Below are positions 24,482 to 33,278 of a stretch of 64,000 bases of DNA, piece after piece. The notes beneath the pieces were generated by a model, which was given only the letters and a program-made list of their open reading frames with translations, was not told the origin of the DNA and searched no databases. Origin of the DNA: Flavonifractor sp. An112 (GTDB lineage Bacteria > Bacillota > Clostridia > Oscillospirales > Oscillospiraceae). The translations under genes were made by a program, and so were the position numbers. The DNA lies in contig NZ_NFLU01000004.1 in assembly GCF_002161085.1 (NCBI RefSeq), positions 124,001-188,000 on the forward strand. The letters are read 5' to 3'. Within the stretch, counting starts at the first letter, position 1. Each line of letters starts with the position of its first letter.

Positions 24482-25879
24482 TCAGGTCTTGAGGGCCCGG
24501 TAGGTGGACCGGATGAGTACGACTGCAATGAGAAAAGTCAGCAGGTCAGATACCGGCATGGAGTAGAGCACGCCGTCCAGGCCGAAAAAGCGGGGAAGCA
24601 GCAGGGCGAAGCCCACGCCGAATACCACCTCACGGATCATGGAGAGGGCAGTGGAGGCCAGGGCCTTGCCCAGGGACTGGAGGTAGATGAAGGTGCCCTT
24701 GTTGACGCAGGCCAGGATCATCATGCACAGGTAGATGCGGAAGGACTTAACGGCAAATTCGGTGTAATAGCTGCTCTCATTGGCGGCACCGAAGATGGCG
24801 ATGAGCTGGGTGGGGAGGAGCTCCACAATGAGCAGGGCTACCGCGCCTACTGCCGCCTCGGCCAGCAGCAGGTGGGTAAAGAGGTTCCTGGCCCGGTCCT
24901 TCCGCCCGGCGCCGATGTTGTAGCCCACAATGGGGATGCACCCGGCGGCAAGCCCCACGGCGATGGAGATGACGATCTGGAAGAACTTCATGACGATACC
25001 AACCACTGCCATGGGGATCTGGGCGTACTGGGTCTGGCCGAAGATGGGGTCCAGGGCACCGTATTGCCGGATCATGTTGTTAATAGCAGCCATGGCTGCC
25101 ACCAGAGAGATCTGGGACAGCAGGCTGCATACCCCCAGGGAGAGAAACTTTGCGATGACGTTCCACTGGAGGGCGAAGCAGCTTCGGTTCAGGGATACCG
25201 CCTTCATATGGCACAGGTACCACACAGCCAGGGCGGCAGTGAGGATCTGGCCCAGTACGGTAGCCACGGCGGCTCCCATCATGCCCCACTGAAAGCCGAA
25301 GATGAACACCGGGTCCAGGATCAGGTTGACCACCGCTCCCGCCAGGGTGGAGGCCATGGCAAACCGGGGGCTTCCGTCGGAGCGGATGATGGGGTTCATG
25401 GCCTGACCGAACAGATAGAAGGGTACGCCCAGGGTGATGTAGAAGAAATACTCCTTGGAGTGGAGGAAGGTCTCCTCGTTGACCCGTCCGCCGAACATGG
25501 TGAGGATAGGGTCCTGGAAGAGGAGGTAGAGGGCGGTGAGGATTAGACCGGCGGCGAGGCTGAGCACCACGGCGTTGCCAACGCTGCTGCCCGCCCGCTT
25601 GTGCTCGCCGGCCCCCAGGCAGATGCTAACCAGAGCACAGCAGCCGTCGCCGATGAGCACGGCAATGGCCAGAGCTACCACGGTCAGGGGAAACACCACC
25701 GTGTTGGCGGCGTTACCGTAGGAGCCCAGATAGGACGCGTTGGCGATGAAGATCTGGTCCACGATGTTGTACAGGGCCGCCACCAGCAGGGATATGACGC
25801 AGGGCACGGCGTACCGGGCCATCAAAGACCCGATGGAGTCGGTGACCAGGAAGGAATTGGAGCGCTGTTCCTGTTCCAT
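24482..25879 (-). CDS. MATE family efflux transporter
   Basis: 465-aa multidrug and toxin extrusion protein, an Na+- or H+-driven exporter with about 12 membrane segments. The MATE pattern is seen at the N-terminus (LMARYAVPCVISLLVAALYNIVDQIFIA, shown as VPCVISLLVAALYNIVDQIF) and in GQAMNPIIRSDGSPRFAMAS and GCIPIVGYNIGAGR. GGGAGG nine bases before ATG 25879 sets the start. It follows a 79-aa gene and is preceded by a hairpin-plus-U-tract that repeats the leader motif of that gene, so its expression is probably controlled by RNA structure. Confidence 0.93.
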   Translation of the reverse strand: MEQEQRSNSFLVTDSIGSLMARYAVPCVISLLVAALYNIVDQIFIANASYLGSYGNAANTVVFPLTVVALAIAVLIGDGCCALVSICLGAGEHKRAGSSVGNAVVLSLAAGLILTALYLLFQDPILTMFGGRVNEETFLHSKEYFFYITLGVPFYLFGQAMNPIIRSDGSPRFAMASTLAGAVVNLILDPVFIFGFQWGMMGAAVATVLGQILTAALAVWYLCHMKAVSLNRSCFALQWNVIAKFLSLGVCSLLSQISLVAAMAAINNMIRQYGALDPIFGQTQYAQIPMAVVGIVMKFFQIVISIAVGLAAGCIPIVGYNIGAGRKDRARNLFTHLLLAEAAVGAVALLIVELLPTQLIAIFGAANESSYYTEFAVKSFRIYLCMMILACVNKGTFIYLQSLGKALASTALSMIREVVFGVGFALLLPRFFGLDGVLYSMPVSDLLTFLIAVVLIRSTYRALKT

Positions 25880-25897
25880 TTCAAATGACCTCCCAAC

Positions 25898-25943
25898 AAA
25901 AGAAAGTGTGTGGCCAGTGCTGGATTTACGCCGTTGGCCACAC
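25898..25943 (-). ncRNA. Leader hairpin 1, upstream of MATE exporter
   Basis: Minus-strand hairpin with a perfect 9-bp stem GTGTGGCCA (25943-25935)/TGGCCACAC (25916-25908) and a loop containing CGGCGTAAATCC (25933-25922). The stem is followed almost at once by TTTCTTTT (25905-25898) and then GGGAGG and the MATE ATG. The same loop and tail occur in the hairpin at 26215-26271. No known riboswitch class fits. Confidence 0.55.
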
Positions 25944-25950
25944 GCTTTTC

Positions 25951-26190
25951 TTAATTCAGATAATCGCCCACCGGGCTTTGATTGTACTGCTTTATAATCT
26001 TCAGCAGGATGGAGCCGTCGGGCAGCGTATTCTCCTCCAAAATCTTATATTGGGTGCCGTTCCGCTCCAACTGCCTTTTGTAGTAGGCTACTTCCTGACG
26101 GACCGACTCTACCGCAAAGTTGTGTTCTACGCCTTCTTTCAGCTGAAAGTGCAGGGTCTGGCAAACACACGCCGCTTTGATCCGTTTCAT
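25951..26190 (-). CDS. Conserved-looking 79-aa protein of unknown function
   Basis: Small soluble protein starting MKRIKAACVCQTLHF; alternating charged residues and a KYKRQ-like helix (VRQEVAYYKRQLERN) followed by a strand-rich end (YKILEENTLPDGSILLKIIKQYN). It has no signal peptide or membrane segment. GGAGG seven bases before ATG 26190 sets the start; the ATG at 26205 is inside the ribosome binding site. I do not recognise the family. It is first in a two-gene unit with the MATE exporter, and both genes carry the same type of leader hairpin, so it may be a regulator or accessory of the exporter. Confidence 0.72.
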   Translation of the reverse strand: MKRIKAACVCQTLHFQLKEGVEHNFAVESVRQEVAYYKRQLERNGTQYKILEENTLPDGSILLKIIKQYNQSPVGDYLN

Positions 26191-26214
26191 ATAAGTTCCT
26201 CCCATTCAGTGTAT

Positions 26215-26271
26215 AAAAGAAACAACGTGCAGATATCAACCGGATTTACGCCGATGATAGCTACACGTTGT
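26215..26271 (-). ncRNA. Leader hairpin 2, upstream of the 79-aa gene
   Basis: Minus-strand hairpin at the very 5' end of the predicted transcript: outer stem ACAACGTG/CACGTTGT (26271-26264 with 26229-26222), inner stem TATCA/TGATA (26259-26255 with 26238-26234), and loop CGGCGTAAATCC (26253-26242), identical to hairpin 1. TTTCTTTT (26222-26215) and GGGAGG follow. It looks like an attenuator or protein/ligand-binding leader. Confidence 0.55.
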
Positions 26272-26277
26272 ATTTTT

Positions 26278-26306
26278 ATTATAACTTATGGGATGGGGAC
26301 ATTCAA
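26278..26306 (-). promoter_or_regulatory. Promoter of the small-protein/MATE unit
   Basis: Minus-strand TTGAAT (26306-26301), 17-bp spacer, consensus TATAAT (26283-26278). The transcription start would fall at the first base of leader hairpin 2. Confidence 0.7.
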
Positions 26307-26347
26307 AGGTGGTTTTCCACAAAAATAGCGCCCTGAATTTTGGACGG

Positions 26348-28489
26348 TCAATCATCAATCTGACCATAGTCTCCCGACGGCAGCCGGTGGCCCTCCAGGG
26401 TGAACTGGCCCATGCCCAGGGCGGTTGGGAGAGAGAAGGGCTTTACCGTGCCGTCGTCAAAGCGGACGGTGATCCGGTCCCCGTCCCGGGTGGTGAGCAG
26501 GCCGGGACCGTAGCGGGCGTGGCGTACCCGGGTGCCGGGGATATAGTCCTTAGCGGCGGCGGCAAGCTGGGCGGACAGGATCGCCGGATCGGGACTTTTA
26601 CGGACAGGAGCCTTTCTTTTTGGGGGTTCTTCCTGCGGAAAGAGAAAGGAAGAAAAAGTGGAGGCCAGCTCGGGACGGCGGAAGGTCATGACCCACAGCT
26701 CCTGCCGGGCCCGGGTCATGCCGACGTAAAAGAGCCGCCGCTCCTCCTCCCGCTGGTTGATCTTCTCCTCGGTTTCGTCCTCCTTGGGGGTGGGAGGCAG
26801 CTTGGGCAGTAGTCCATCGGCCACGTCCATTAAAATCACCCGGTCGTACTCCAGGCCTTTGCTGGAGTGGATGGTGGACAGAATGAAGGGACAGTCCGGG
26901 TGGGCTGAGCCCCGGCGTACCACCTCCTCCAATTCATCCAGCCGCTGAAGCAGTCCGGCGGGGGTGGGCTCGTTGGCCCCCAGAGCTTCCAGAATGGGCA
27001 GCTTGCTGTTGTCTGCCCCCCGGTCTTCCAGGTAGGCCCCGTAACCCATGAAGTGGACGATGCGGTATACCGCCTTGTCTGCCCGCTCCTCCAGCAGGTT
27101 ATTCATGTGAGTCTGAAGAGCTTTACACTGCTTGCGGCTCCAGGGAGAGAGGGTGGAGCAGCCCGCCAGATATTCCAGCAGGGTCTCCCCGGTGGGAGAA
27201 CACTGGCTGACTGCCTCCTGGGCGGCGGCACGGCTGATGCCCGCCCCCAGCTTGTAGTATAGGTCCAGGAACAGCTCTCCGTTCCAGGGGTCCTGGGCCA
27301 GTCGGATGATGTTGGTCACATCCCGCACCACCCGGTGGGTGAAAAAGCCGCTGTCCACCTGGCGGCAGCGATAGGGGGTACCGGAGCGCTCCAGCAGGTC
27401 CATGAGGGGGAGGGCGCTGTCGTTGTCCCGGTAGAGCACCGCCGTCTCCTGATCGCAGTTCTCCGCCACCTTGGCCAGATACTGATACTGCCGCTGCCGG
27501 TCGTACACCTCTACCTGCCGGATGGCCGGGCCGTCGCCTCCGGCGGCGTGCATGGTCTTGGGGCGGCGCTGGGTGTTGAGCCGGATGAATTTGTCCGCCG
27601 CCGCCACGATCTGGCGGGTGGAGCGGTAATTCTGCTCCAGCAGCAGCACCTGAGCACCTGGATAGGTGTTCTCAAAGGAGTGGAGAGCCTGGGGACAGGC
27701 GGCCCGAAAGCCGTAGATGCTCTGGTCCTCGTCTCCCACCATGAAGAGCTGGACCTGATTCCCCGCCAGCAGGCGGATGATGGCGTGCTGGATTTGGGAG
27801 GTGTCCTGGGCCTCATCCACACACAGGTAGGGGTAGCGGCGCTGCCACTCCTGGAGAATGGTGGGATAGCGCCGCAGGATCTGGTAGGCGTAGCCCAGCT
27901 GATCGTCGTAGTCCATGAGCCGCCGTTGCCGCAGAGCTTGGTTGTAGGCCTTATAGACAGCGGGAAATTCCACCCCCTCCACCTCAACGTCGTTCAGATC
28001 GATCTGGCCGGGAAGATGGTTTTTTACATAGGTGATGGCAGTTTGAATGGCCTTGATGGTGGCCTCCGGGGCGTATTCCTGGGTGAGATTACGGCAGATC
28101 TCCCCGATGAGGGCGGCCTGCCGCCCGGTGTCCTCCAGCAGATCGAAGGCCTTCTGGTCCACCAGCTGTTCGCACCGGCGGATGATGGAGGAACATACCC
28201 CGTTGATGGTGCGGAAGGACAGCCGTTCCGCCAGCTCGGGGCCAAAGAAGGAGGCAAAGCGCTGGCGCATATCCCGGGCGGCGGAGACAGTATAGGTCAT
28301 GGTGAGGATGGACCGAGGGTCCACACCCAAGCCTAGCACCAGATAGCCGATGCGGCTCACCAGTACGGTGGTTTTTCCGCTGCCGGGCACTGCCAGCAGC
28401 AGCACCGGGCCGTCCACAGCCTGAACGGCGGCCTCCTGCTGCTTATCCAGGCACAGGCCGTAGGTTTTTTTGAATTGGGCGAAGGTCAT
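26348..28489 (-). CDS. UvrD/PcrA-like superfamily 1 DNA helicase
   Basis: ATP-dependent 3'-5' helicase of the UvrD/Rep class, 713 aa. Motifs in order: Q-motif LDKQQEAAVQA, Walker A AVPGSGKTTVLVSR, motif Ia ILTMTYTVSAARDM, Walker B YLCVDEAQDTSQIQH, motif III FMVGDEDQSIYGFRAA, motif IV EQNYRST, motif V ILSTIHSSKGLEYD and motif VI FYVGMTRARQEL. It is longer than a minimal helicase only by the C-terminal basic tail and a Tudor-like end (VRHARYGPGLLTTRDGDRITVRF) as in PcrA. AGGAG eight bases before ATG 28489 sets the start. It is probably a repair or replication-restart helicase; a full-length chromosomal PcrA may exist elsewhere. Confidence 0.92.
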   Translation of the reverse strand: MTFAQFKKTYGLCLDKQQEAAVQAVDGPVLLLAVPGSGKTTVLVSRIGYLVLGLGVDPRSILTMTYTVSAARDMRQRFASFFGPELAERLSFRTINGVCSSIIRRCEQLVDQKAFDLLEDTGRQAALIGEICRNLTQEYAPEATIKAIQTAITYVKNHLPGQIDLNDVEVEGVEFPAVYKAYNQALRQRRLMDYDDQLGYAYQILRRYPTILQEWQRRYPYLCVDEAQDTSQIQHAIIRLLAGNQVQLFMVGDEDQSIYGFRAACPQALHSFENTYPGAQVLLLEQNYRSTRQIVAAADKFIRLNTQRRPKTMHAAGGDGPAIRQVEVYDRQRQYQYLAKVAENCDQETAVLYRDNDSALPLMDLLERSGTPYRCRQVDSGFFTHRVVRDVTNIIRLAQDPWNGELFLDLYYKLGAGISRAAAQEAVSQCSPTGETLLEYLAGCSTLSPWSRKQCKALQTHMNNLLEERADKAVYRIVHFMGYGAYLEDRGADNSKLPILEALGANEPTPAGLLQRLDELEEVVRRGSAHPDCPFILSTIHSSKGLEYDRVILMDVADGLLPKLPPTPKEDETEEKINQREEERRLFYVGMTRARQELWVMTFRRPELASTFSSFLFPQEEPPKRKAPVRKSPDPAILSAQLAAAAKDYIPGTRVRHARYGPGLLTTRDGDRITVRFDDGTVKPFSLPTALGMGQFTLEGHRLPSGDYGQIDD

Positions 28490-28525
28490 ACTTGTTTCTC
28501 CTGTGGCAGATGAAGGATTCCTACG

Positions 28526-28554
28526 AAAAATGGCCGCCATTGGCGGCCATTTTT
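28526..28554. terminator. Bidirectional-type hairpin between the DtxR gene and the helicase
   Basis: AAAAATGGCCGCC (28526-28538) with GGCGGCCATTTTT (28542-28554). Ends the minus-strand DtxR-family transcript ahead of the helicase gene. Confidence 0.8.
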
Positions 28555-28580
28555 TCAGAATGACAGGGTATAGGTGGCAC

Positions 28581-28964
28581 TTAGGGCTGGGAGAGCCCGC
28601 CGTTGCCCAGAGCGTGCTCCTTGATCTTCTGGAAGGTCTCGTCGCTGAGATCGTGCTCCACCTTGCAGGCGTCGGCGGCGGCTACCTCAGGGCTGACACC
28701 CAGGAAGGTAAAAAACTGGGTAAGCAGCTGGTGCCGCTCGTAGATGCGCTTGGCGATCTCCTCTCCGGCGGGGAGGAGGGAGATGAGTCCGTCCTTGTCC
28801 ATCTCGATATAGCCGCTCTCCCGCAGCTTCTTCATAGCCACGCTGACGCTGGGCTTGGAGAAGTGAAGTTCATTGGCGATGTCGATGGAGCGAACCGTAC
28901 CGTGCCGCTGGCGGAGACTGAGGATGGCTTCCAGGTAGTTTTCGGAGGATTCGTAGATATTCAT
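28581..28964 (-). CDS. DtxR/MntR family metal-dependent transcriptional regulator
   Basis: 127-aa metal-responsive repressor. The winged helix reads ESSENYLEAILSLRQRHGTVRSIDIANELHFSKPSVSVAMKKLRESGYIEMD; the dimerisation/metal domain follows with ERHQLLTQFFTFLGVSPEVAAADACKVEHDLSDET, which contains the E/C/H metal ligands of this family. No SH3-like third domain is present, as in MntR or short IdeR types. ATG 28964 has AAGGAA upstream. The palindromes at 44151-44202 are of the form bound by DtxR-type proteins, so this gene is a candidate for their regulator. Metal (Fe or Mn) is unresolved. Confidence 0.9.
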   Translation of the reverse strand: MNIYESSENYLEAILSLRQRHGTVRSIDIANELHFSKPSVSVAMKKLRESGYIEMDKDGLISLLPAGEEIAKRIYERHQLLTQFFTFLGVSPEVAAADACKVEHDLSDETFQKIKEHALGNGGLSQP

Positions 28965-29032
28965 GACAGATTCCTTCCCATCCATACTATTTCTATAAGA
29001 TTAGCACAGAACGGGCCCTTTGGCAAGGTGGA

Positions 29033-31465
29033 TCAGATCCCTGCGCCGCCGTTCCATCTCCAGTCCCGAATCTCGGGCATATCCTGGCCGTGGGCGGTGA
29101 TGTACTGCCGGTGTTCCACCAGCTTGTCCTTCATCAGCTGGATGAGGAAGGCACCACGGTTACCCAGCTGGGGCAGCCGCTTGACGGTGTCGATAACCAG
29201 GTCGAAGCGGTCGATGTTGTTCTGCACCCGCATATCAAAGGGGGTGGTGAGGCCGCCCTCTTCCTTATAGCCCCGGACGTGAAGGTTCTTGTTGTGCCGC
29301 CGGTAGGTCAGCTCATGGACCAGGGAAGCATAGCCATGGAAGGCAAAGATAATGGGCTTATCGGTGGTGAAGAGCACATCGTAGTCCTCATCGGTGAGAC
29401 CGTGGGGGTGCTCGGTGTGGGGCTGCAGCTTCATCAGATCCACCACGTTGACCACCCGCACCTTCAGCTCGGGCAGATAGCGCCGCAGGATGGTGACGGC
29501 AGCCAGGGTCTCCAGTGTGGGCGTCTCACCGCAGCAGGCCAGCACCGCGTCAGGCTCGGCCCCCTGGTCGTTGGAGGCCCACTGCCAGATGCCAATGCCG
29601 TGGGTGCAGTGCTTGATGGCCTCATCCATGGTGAGCCACTGGGGCCGGGGGTGCTTGGAGGTCACCAGCACATTGATATAGTTGCGGCTCTTGATACAGT
29701 GGTCGAAGCAGGACAGCAGGCAGTTGGCATCGGGGGGCAGGTAGAGCCGCACCACGTCCGCCTTCTTGTTGGCCACATGATCCAGGAAACCGGGGTCCTG
29801 GTGGGTGAAGCCGTTCTGATCCTGCTGCCACACGTTGGAGGACAGCACATAGTTGAGGGAGGCGATGTCCTGCCGCCAGGGCAGGGGACCGGCCACCTTG
29901 AGCCACTTGGCATACTGGCTCACCATGGAGTCCACGATGCGGATAAAGGCCTCATAGCTGTTGAGGAAACCGTGACGGCCGGTGAGCAGATAGCCCTCCA
30001 GCCAGCCCTGGCACATATGCTCGGACAGCATCCCGTCCAGAATGCGCCCGCTGGGGGACAGTCCCTCATCGGAGGGCAGCCGGTCGGCATTCCACCGGCG
30101 GTCACTGGCCTCCAGGGCAGCCCACAGCTTGTTGCTCATGGTTTCGTCCGGGGAGAAGATACGGAAGTTTTTGGCCTTCTGGTTCAGCTTGAGCACGTCC
30201 TTGACGTACTTGCCCAGCTCGGCCATGTCCTCCGCCTCCGCCTCGCCGGGGGCGGGGACCTCCACCGCGTATTTGGAGAAATCGGGGGTGCGCAGGTCAC
30301 GCAGCAGCAGACCGCCGTTAGCGTGGGGGTTGGAGCCCATTCGCCGTTCTCCCTGGGGAGCCATAGCCCGCAGAGCAGGGATGGGTGCCCCCGCTTCGTC
30401 AAAGAGTTCCTCCGGATGATAGGAGCGCAGCCACTCCTCCAGAATCGGCAAGCGCTCCGGGTGGGCATCGTCCACCGCCAGAGGCAGCTGGTGGACCCGG
30501 CTGGTGCCCTCCAGGGCTACCCCATCCGCCTCTTTGGGACAGGTCCAGCCCTTGGGAGAACGAAACACCACCATGGGCCAACGGGGACGCTCGGTCTCCC
30601 CGAAGGAACGGGCGCTCTCCTGGATGCGCTGGATCTCACGCACCGCCCAGTCCAGGGCAGCCGCCATCTTCTGGTGCATTTGGGCCGGGTCATCTCCCTC
30701 CACGAAACGGGGGGTCCAGCCGCAGCCCTTGAAGAAGTCCTCCACTTCCTCGGCGGAGATACGGGCGAAGAGGGAGGGGGTGGCGTTCTTGTAGCCGTTG
30801 AGGTGCAGAATGGGGAGCACCGCCCCGTCTCCCACCGGGTCTAGGAACTTGTTGCCGTGCCAGGCGGCAGCCAGAGGGGCGGTCTCGGCCTCGCCGTCGC
30901 CCACCACGCAGGCGGCGATCAGGTCCGGGTTGTCCATGACGGCGCCAAAGGCGTGGGCCAGAGAGTAACCCAGCTCGCCGCCCTCGTTGATGGAGCCGGG
31001 GGTGTCTGGGGCACAGTGGCTGCCCACGCCGCCAGGGAAGGAGAACTGCTGGAAGAGCTTGCGCATTCCCTCCTCATCCTGGCTTACGTTGGGGTAGACT
31101 TCGCTGTAGGTCCCCTCCAGATAGGTCTGGGCCAGCACGGCGGAACCACCGTGGCCGGGGCCGCAGACGTAGATCATGTTCAGATCGTACTTGGTGATGA
31201 CCCGGTTGAGGTGAGTATAGATAAAGTTCTGGCCTGGTACTGTGCCCCAGTGTCCCACTGGGGTGTGCTTCAGGTGCTCCGGCTTCAGAGGAGTACGGAG
31301 CAGGGGGTTGTCCCGCAGATAGAGCTGGCCGGCGGCCAGGTAATTGGAAGCCCGCCACCAGGCGTCCAGTTTCCGCAGAGCCTCAGGGCTGAGCGGACCT
31401 TTTTTGGACATACGGGCCGATGTTTTGACTGTAACTTTGGTGCGGGGTCCGGAGGATTTTGCCAA
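29033..31465 (-). CDS. xfp: Phosphoketolase (xylulose-5-phosphate/fructose-6-phosphate)
   Basis: Thiamine-diphosphate enzyme cleaving xylulose-5-P or fructose-6-P with phosphate to acetyl-P plus glyceraldehyde-3-P or erythrose-4-P. Motifs include [15 protein letters not shown]-like [75 protein letters not shown] ([20 protein letters not shown]) and the TPP diphosphate motif [23 protein letters not shown] nine bases before TTG 31465 marks the start (810 aa); ATG 31411 has no ribosome binding site. It adds an acetyl-phosphate-yielding route to sugar fermentation. Confidence 0.95.
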   Translation of the reverse strand: MAKSSGPRTKVTVKTSARMSKKGPLSPEALRKLDAWWRASNYLAAGQLYLRDNPLLRTPLKPEHLKHTPVGHWGTVPGQNFIYTHLNRVITKYDLNMIYVCGPGHGGSAVLAQTYLEGTYSEVYPNVSQDEEGMRKLFQQFSFPGGVGSHCAPDTPGSINEGGELGYSLAHAFGAVMDNPDLIAACVVGDGEAETAPLAAAWHGNKFLDPVGDGAVLPILHLNGYKNATPSLFARISAEEVEDFFKGCGWTPRFVEGDDPAQMHQKMAAALDWAVREIQRIQESARSFGETERPRWPMVVFRSPKGWTCPKEADGVALEGTSRVHQLPLAVDDAHPERLPILEEWLRSYHPEELFDEAGAPIPALRAMAPQGERRMGSNPHANGGLLLRDLRTPDFSKYAVEVPAPGEAEAEDMAELGKYVKDVLKLNQKAKNFRIFSPDETMSNKLWAALEASDRRWNADRLPSDEGLSPSGRILDGMLSEHMCQGWLEGYLLTGRHGFLNSYEAFIRIVDSMVSQYAKWLKVAGPLPWRQDIASLNYVLSSNVWQQDQNGFTHQDPGFLDHVANKKADVVRLYLPPDANCLLSCFDHCIKSRNYINVLVTSKHPRPQWLTMDEAIKHCTHGIGIWQWASNDQGAEPDAVLACCGETPTLETLAAVTILRRYLPELKVRVVNVVDLMKLQPHTEHPHGLTDEDYDVLFTTDKPIIFAFHGYASLVHELTYRRHNKNLHVRGYKEEGGLTTPFDMRVQNNIDRFDLVIDTVKRLPQLGNRGAFLIQLMKDKLVEHRQYITAHGQDMPEIRDWRWNGGAGI

Positions 31466-31516
31466 AGGGATGCACTCCTTCCACAAAAAACAGACTGACG
31501 CCGCCGGACAACAGAA

Positions 31517-31546
31517 GGGGCTGTTGCAGCAGACTGCAACAGCCCC
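31517..31546 (-). terminator. Terminator after the DivIVA-like gene
   Basis: 13-bp stem GGGGCTGTTGCAG/CTGCAACAGCCCC on the minus strand, followed by TTCTGTTG. It separates the DivIVA-like gene from the phosphoketolase gene. Confidence 0.8.
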
Positions 31547-31567
31547 CATGCCCGCGCGGCGGGGTTT

Positions 31568-32263
31568 TTATTTCTCGTCCAGGGGCAGGGGCGCGGGGGG
31601 CGCAAATTGATCCGCGCAGTCCTGAGCCAGCTTGCGCAGGTGCTCGTCCTGACTGCTGAAGTTGGAGGACAGCTGCTCCAGCATCTGGTGCAGCTTGTCC
31701 AGCTCCTGACCGGTGCGGGAGATGGCCCCGTCCATATCCGAGCGCAGCAGGTCATAGCCTGCCTGCACCTTATGGAGCCACTGAGTGACCTCGGTGTGGG
31801 CCCGACGGACCTTTTCCTCCGCCTCCTGTTGTACCTCCTGAGCCCGGCAGTGGGCCTCGAGTTCGATGCCGGCGGTGCGGTCCTTTACCTGCTGGTAGGC
31901 GGCGGCGTCGCGCTCGGCCTGAGCCAGGCGGGCATTGGCGTCGGTCAGCTGAGCGGCGGTCTGCTCGGCCTCTCCACGGACCTGAGCCAGCTGGGCCCGC
32001 AGCGCGTCCGCTTCTTTGCGTGCCTCATCCAGCTGGGCAGTCAGGGCCTCCTTTTCTTTGGCCAGCGTCTCAGCCTGCTCTTTGGCCTGTCCGGCCTGCG
32101 CCGCCAGCTCCTCCTTTTCGGCCGCCAGCTCATCCCGCTCCCGCTGAAGCTGGGCCAGCTTTTCCAAGTGGGTCTGGTTGGAGGATTCAATATAACTCAG
32201 CACATCCTGCTTCTGGAAACCGCCGAAGGTGGCGGTACGAAACTGAAGCTCTGTGGCGCTCAT
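31568..32263 (-). CDS. DivIVA-like coiled-coil protein
   Basis: 231-aa protein with an N-terminal DivIVA-type region (LQFRTATFGGFQKQDVLSYIESSNQTHLEKL) and a long heptad-repeat coiled coil (about residues 25-170, rich in Ala, Glu, Gln), then a second helical region near the C-terminus. DivIVA relatives bind membranes at poles or septa and act in division, cell-wall growth or sporulation. GAGGTG upstream selects ATG 32263; the earlier GTG at 32272 is inside the ribosome binding site. The exact partner is unknown. Confidence 0.82.
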   Translation of the reverse strand: MSATELQFRTATFGGFQKQDVLSYIESSNQTHLEKLAQLQRERDELAAEKEELAAQAGQAKEQAETLAKEKEALTAQLDEARKEADALRAQLAQVRGEAEQTAAQLTDANARLAQAERDAAAYQQVKDRTAGIELEAHCRAQEVQQEAEEKVRRAHTEVTQWLHKVQAGYDLLRSDMDGAISRTGQELDKLHQMLEQLSSNFSSQDEHLRKLAQDCADQFAPPAPLPLDEK

Positions 32264-32337
32264 AGGGGACACCTCATTTCCACAAATTCATGCCTATTTT
32301 AACACAGTTTTCTCCATAACACAATCCGCTCTTTTCG

Positions 32338-32366
32338 TTGACTCGACAGGGGTAGAATGATATAAT
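32338..32366 (+). promoter_or_regulatory. Strong consensus promoter
   Basis: TTGACT (32338-32343), 17-bp spacer, TATAAT (32361-32366); drives the methyltransferase-ecf gene run. Confidence 0.75.
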
Positions 32367-32402
32367 AGGATGATTATGACAACAATGACCGGGAGGATGA
32401 CT

Positions 32403-33266
32403 ATGTGGGTCTCTGACGGATGGAAAGATTATGAACTGCTGGACTGCGGCGGGGGGGAGCGTCTGGAGCGCTGGGGCAAGTTTACTCTGGTGCGCCCGGA
32501 TCCCCAGGCTATTTGGCGCCCCGAAGGGCGGCATCCCGGCTGGAACCGGTACGACGCCCGGTACCAGCGGTCCTCCACCGGCGGCGGGCGCTGGGTGAAA
32601 AAGGCCCTGCCCGAGCGGTGGACGCTGGGCTATAAGGAGCTTACCTTTAATATTAAGCCCATGAACTTCAAGCACACCGGCCTGTTCCCCGAGCAGGCGG
32701 CCAACTGGGACTTTGCCATGGAGCGCATCCGCTCCGCTGGCCGGCCGGTGAATGTGCTCAACCTGTTTGCCTACACCGGCGGGGCCACCGTGGCCTGCGC
32801 CGCGGCGGGCGCCAGTGTGTGCCATGTGGACGCTGCCAAGGGTATGGTGAGCTGGGCCCGGGAGAACGCCGCCTCCTCCGGCCTCACCGACGCCCCCATC
32901 CGCTGGATCGTGGATGACTGCGGCAAGTTCGTGGAGCGGGAGATCCGCCGGGGACGGAAGTACGATGCCGTCATTATGGACCCGCCCTCCTATGGACGGG
33001 GTCCCTCTGGCGAGATCTGGAAGCTGGAGGAGAACCTGTTCCCCTTTGTGGAGCTGGTGACCGGGGTGCTGTCGGACAACACCCTGTTCTTCCTCATCAA
33101 CTCCTATACCACCGGCCTTGCCCCCTCGGTACTCACCTACCTGCTGGAGACACTGGTGGCCCGGAAATACGGCGGCCATACTGAGAGCCAGGAGCTGGGT
33201 CTGCCGGTAACCGCTACCGGCCTGGCGCTGCCCTGCGGTGCTACCGGACGATGGATCTGCGACTAA
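32403..33266 (+). CDS. Class I SAM-dependent methyltransferase (RlmI/RlmK-like)
   Basis: 287-aa Rossmann methyltransferase. It has the RlmI-type catalytic stretch NVLNLFAYTGGATVACAAAGASVCHVDAAKGMVSWARENA, DDCGKFVEREIRRGRKYDAVIMDPPSYGRGP with the DPPSY motif, and FFLINSYTTGL. The PUA domain of full-length RlmI is missing; instead there is a short N-terminal WKDYELLDCGGGERLERWG segment. Likely an rRNA or tRNA methyltransferase. GGGAGG six bases before ATG 32403 sets the start. It lies 12 bp before ecfA1. Confidence 0.85.
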   Translation: MWVSDGWKDYELLDCGGGERLERWGKFTLVRPDPQAIWRPEGRHPGWNRYDARYQRSSTGGGRWVKKALPERWTLGYKELTFNIKPMNFKHTGLFPEQAANWDFAMERIRSAGRPVNVLNLFAYTGGATVACAAAGASVCHVDAAKGMVSWARENAASSGLTDAPIRWIVDDCGKFVEREIRRGRKYDAVIMDPPSYGRGPSGEIWKLEENLFPFVELVTGVLSDNTLFFLINSYTTGLAPSVLTYLLETLVARKYGGHTESQELGLPVTATGLALPCGATGRWICD

Positions 33267-33278
33267 GAAGGAGACGCT

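Noticed and set aside
25908-26271. Paired hairpins as ends of an IS200/IS605-like or MITE element
   Set aside because: No transposase, no target duplication and unequal stems; each hairpin sits right before a gene on the same strand, and hairpin 2 begins at a promoter start, which favours regulatory leaders.
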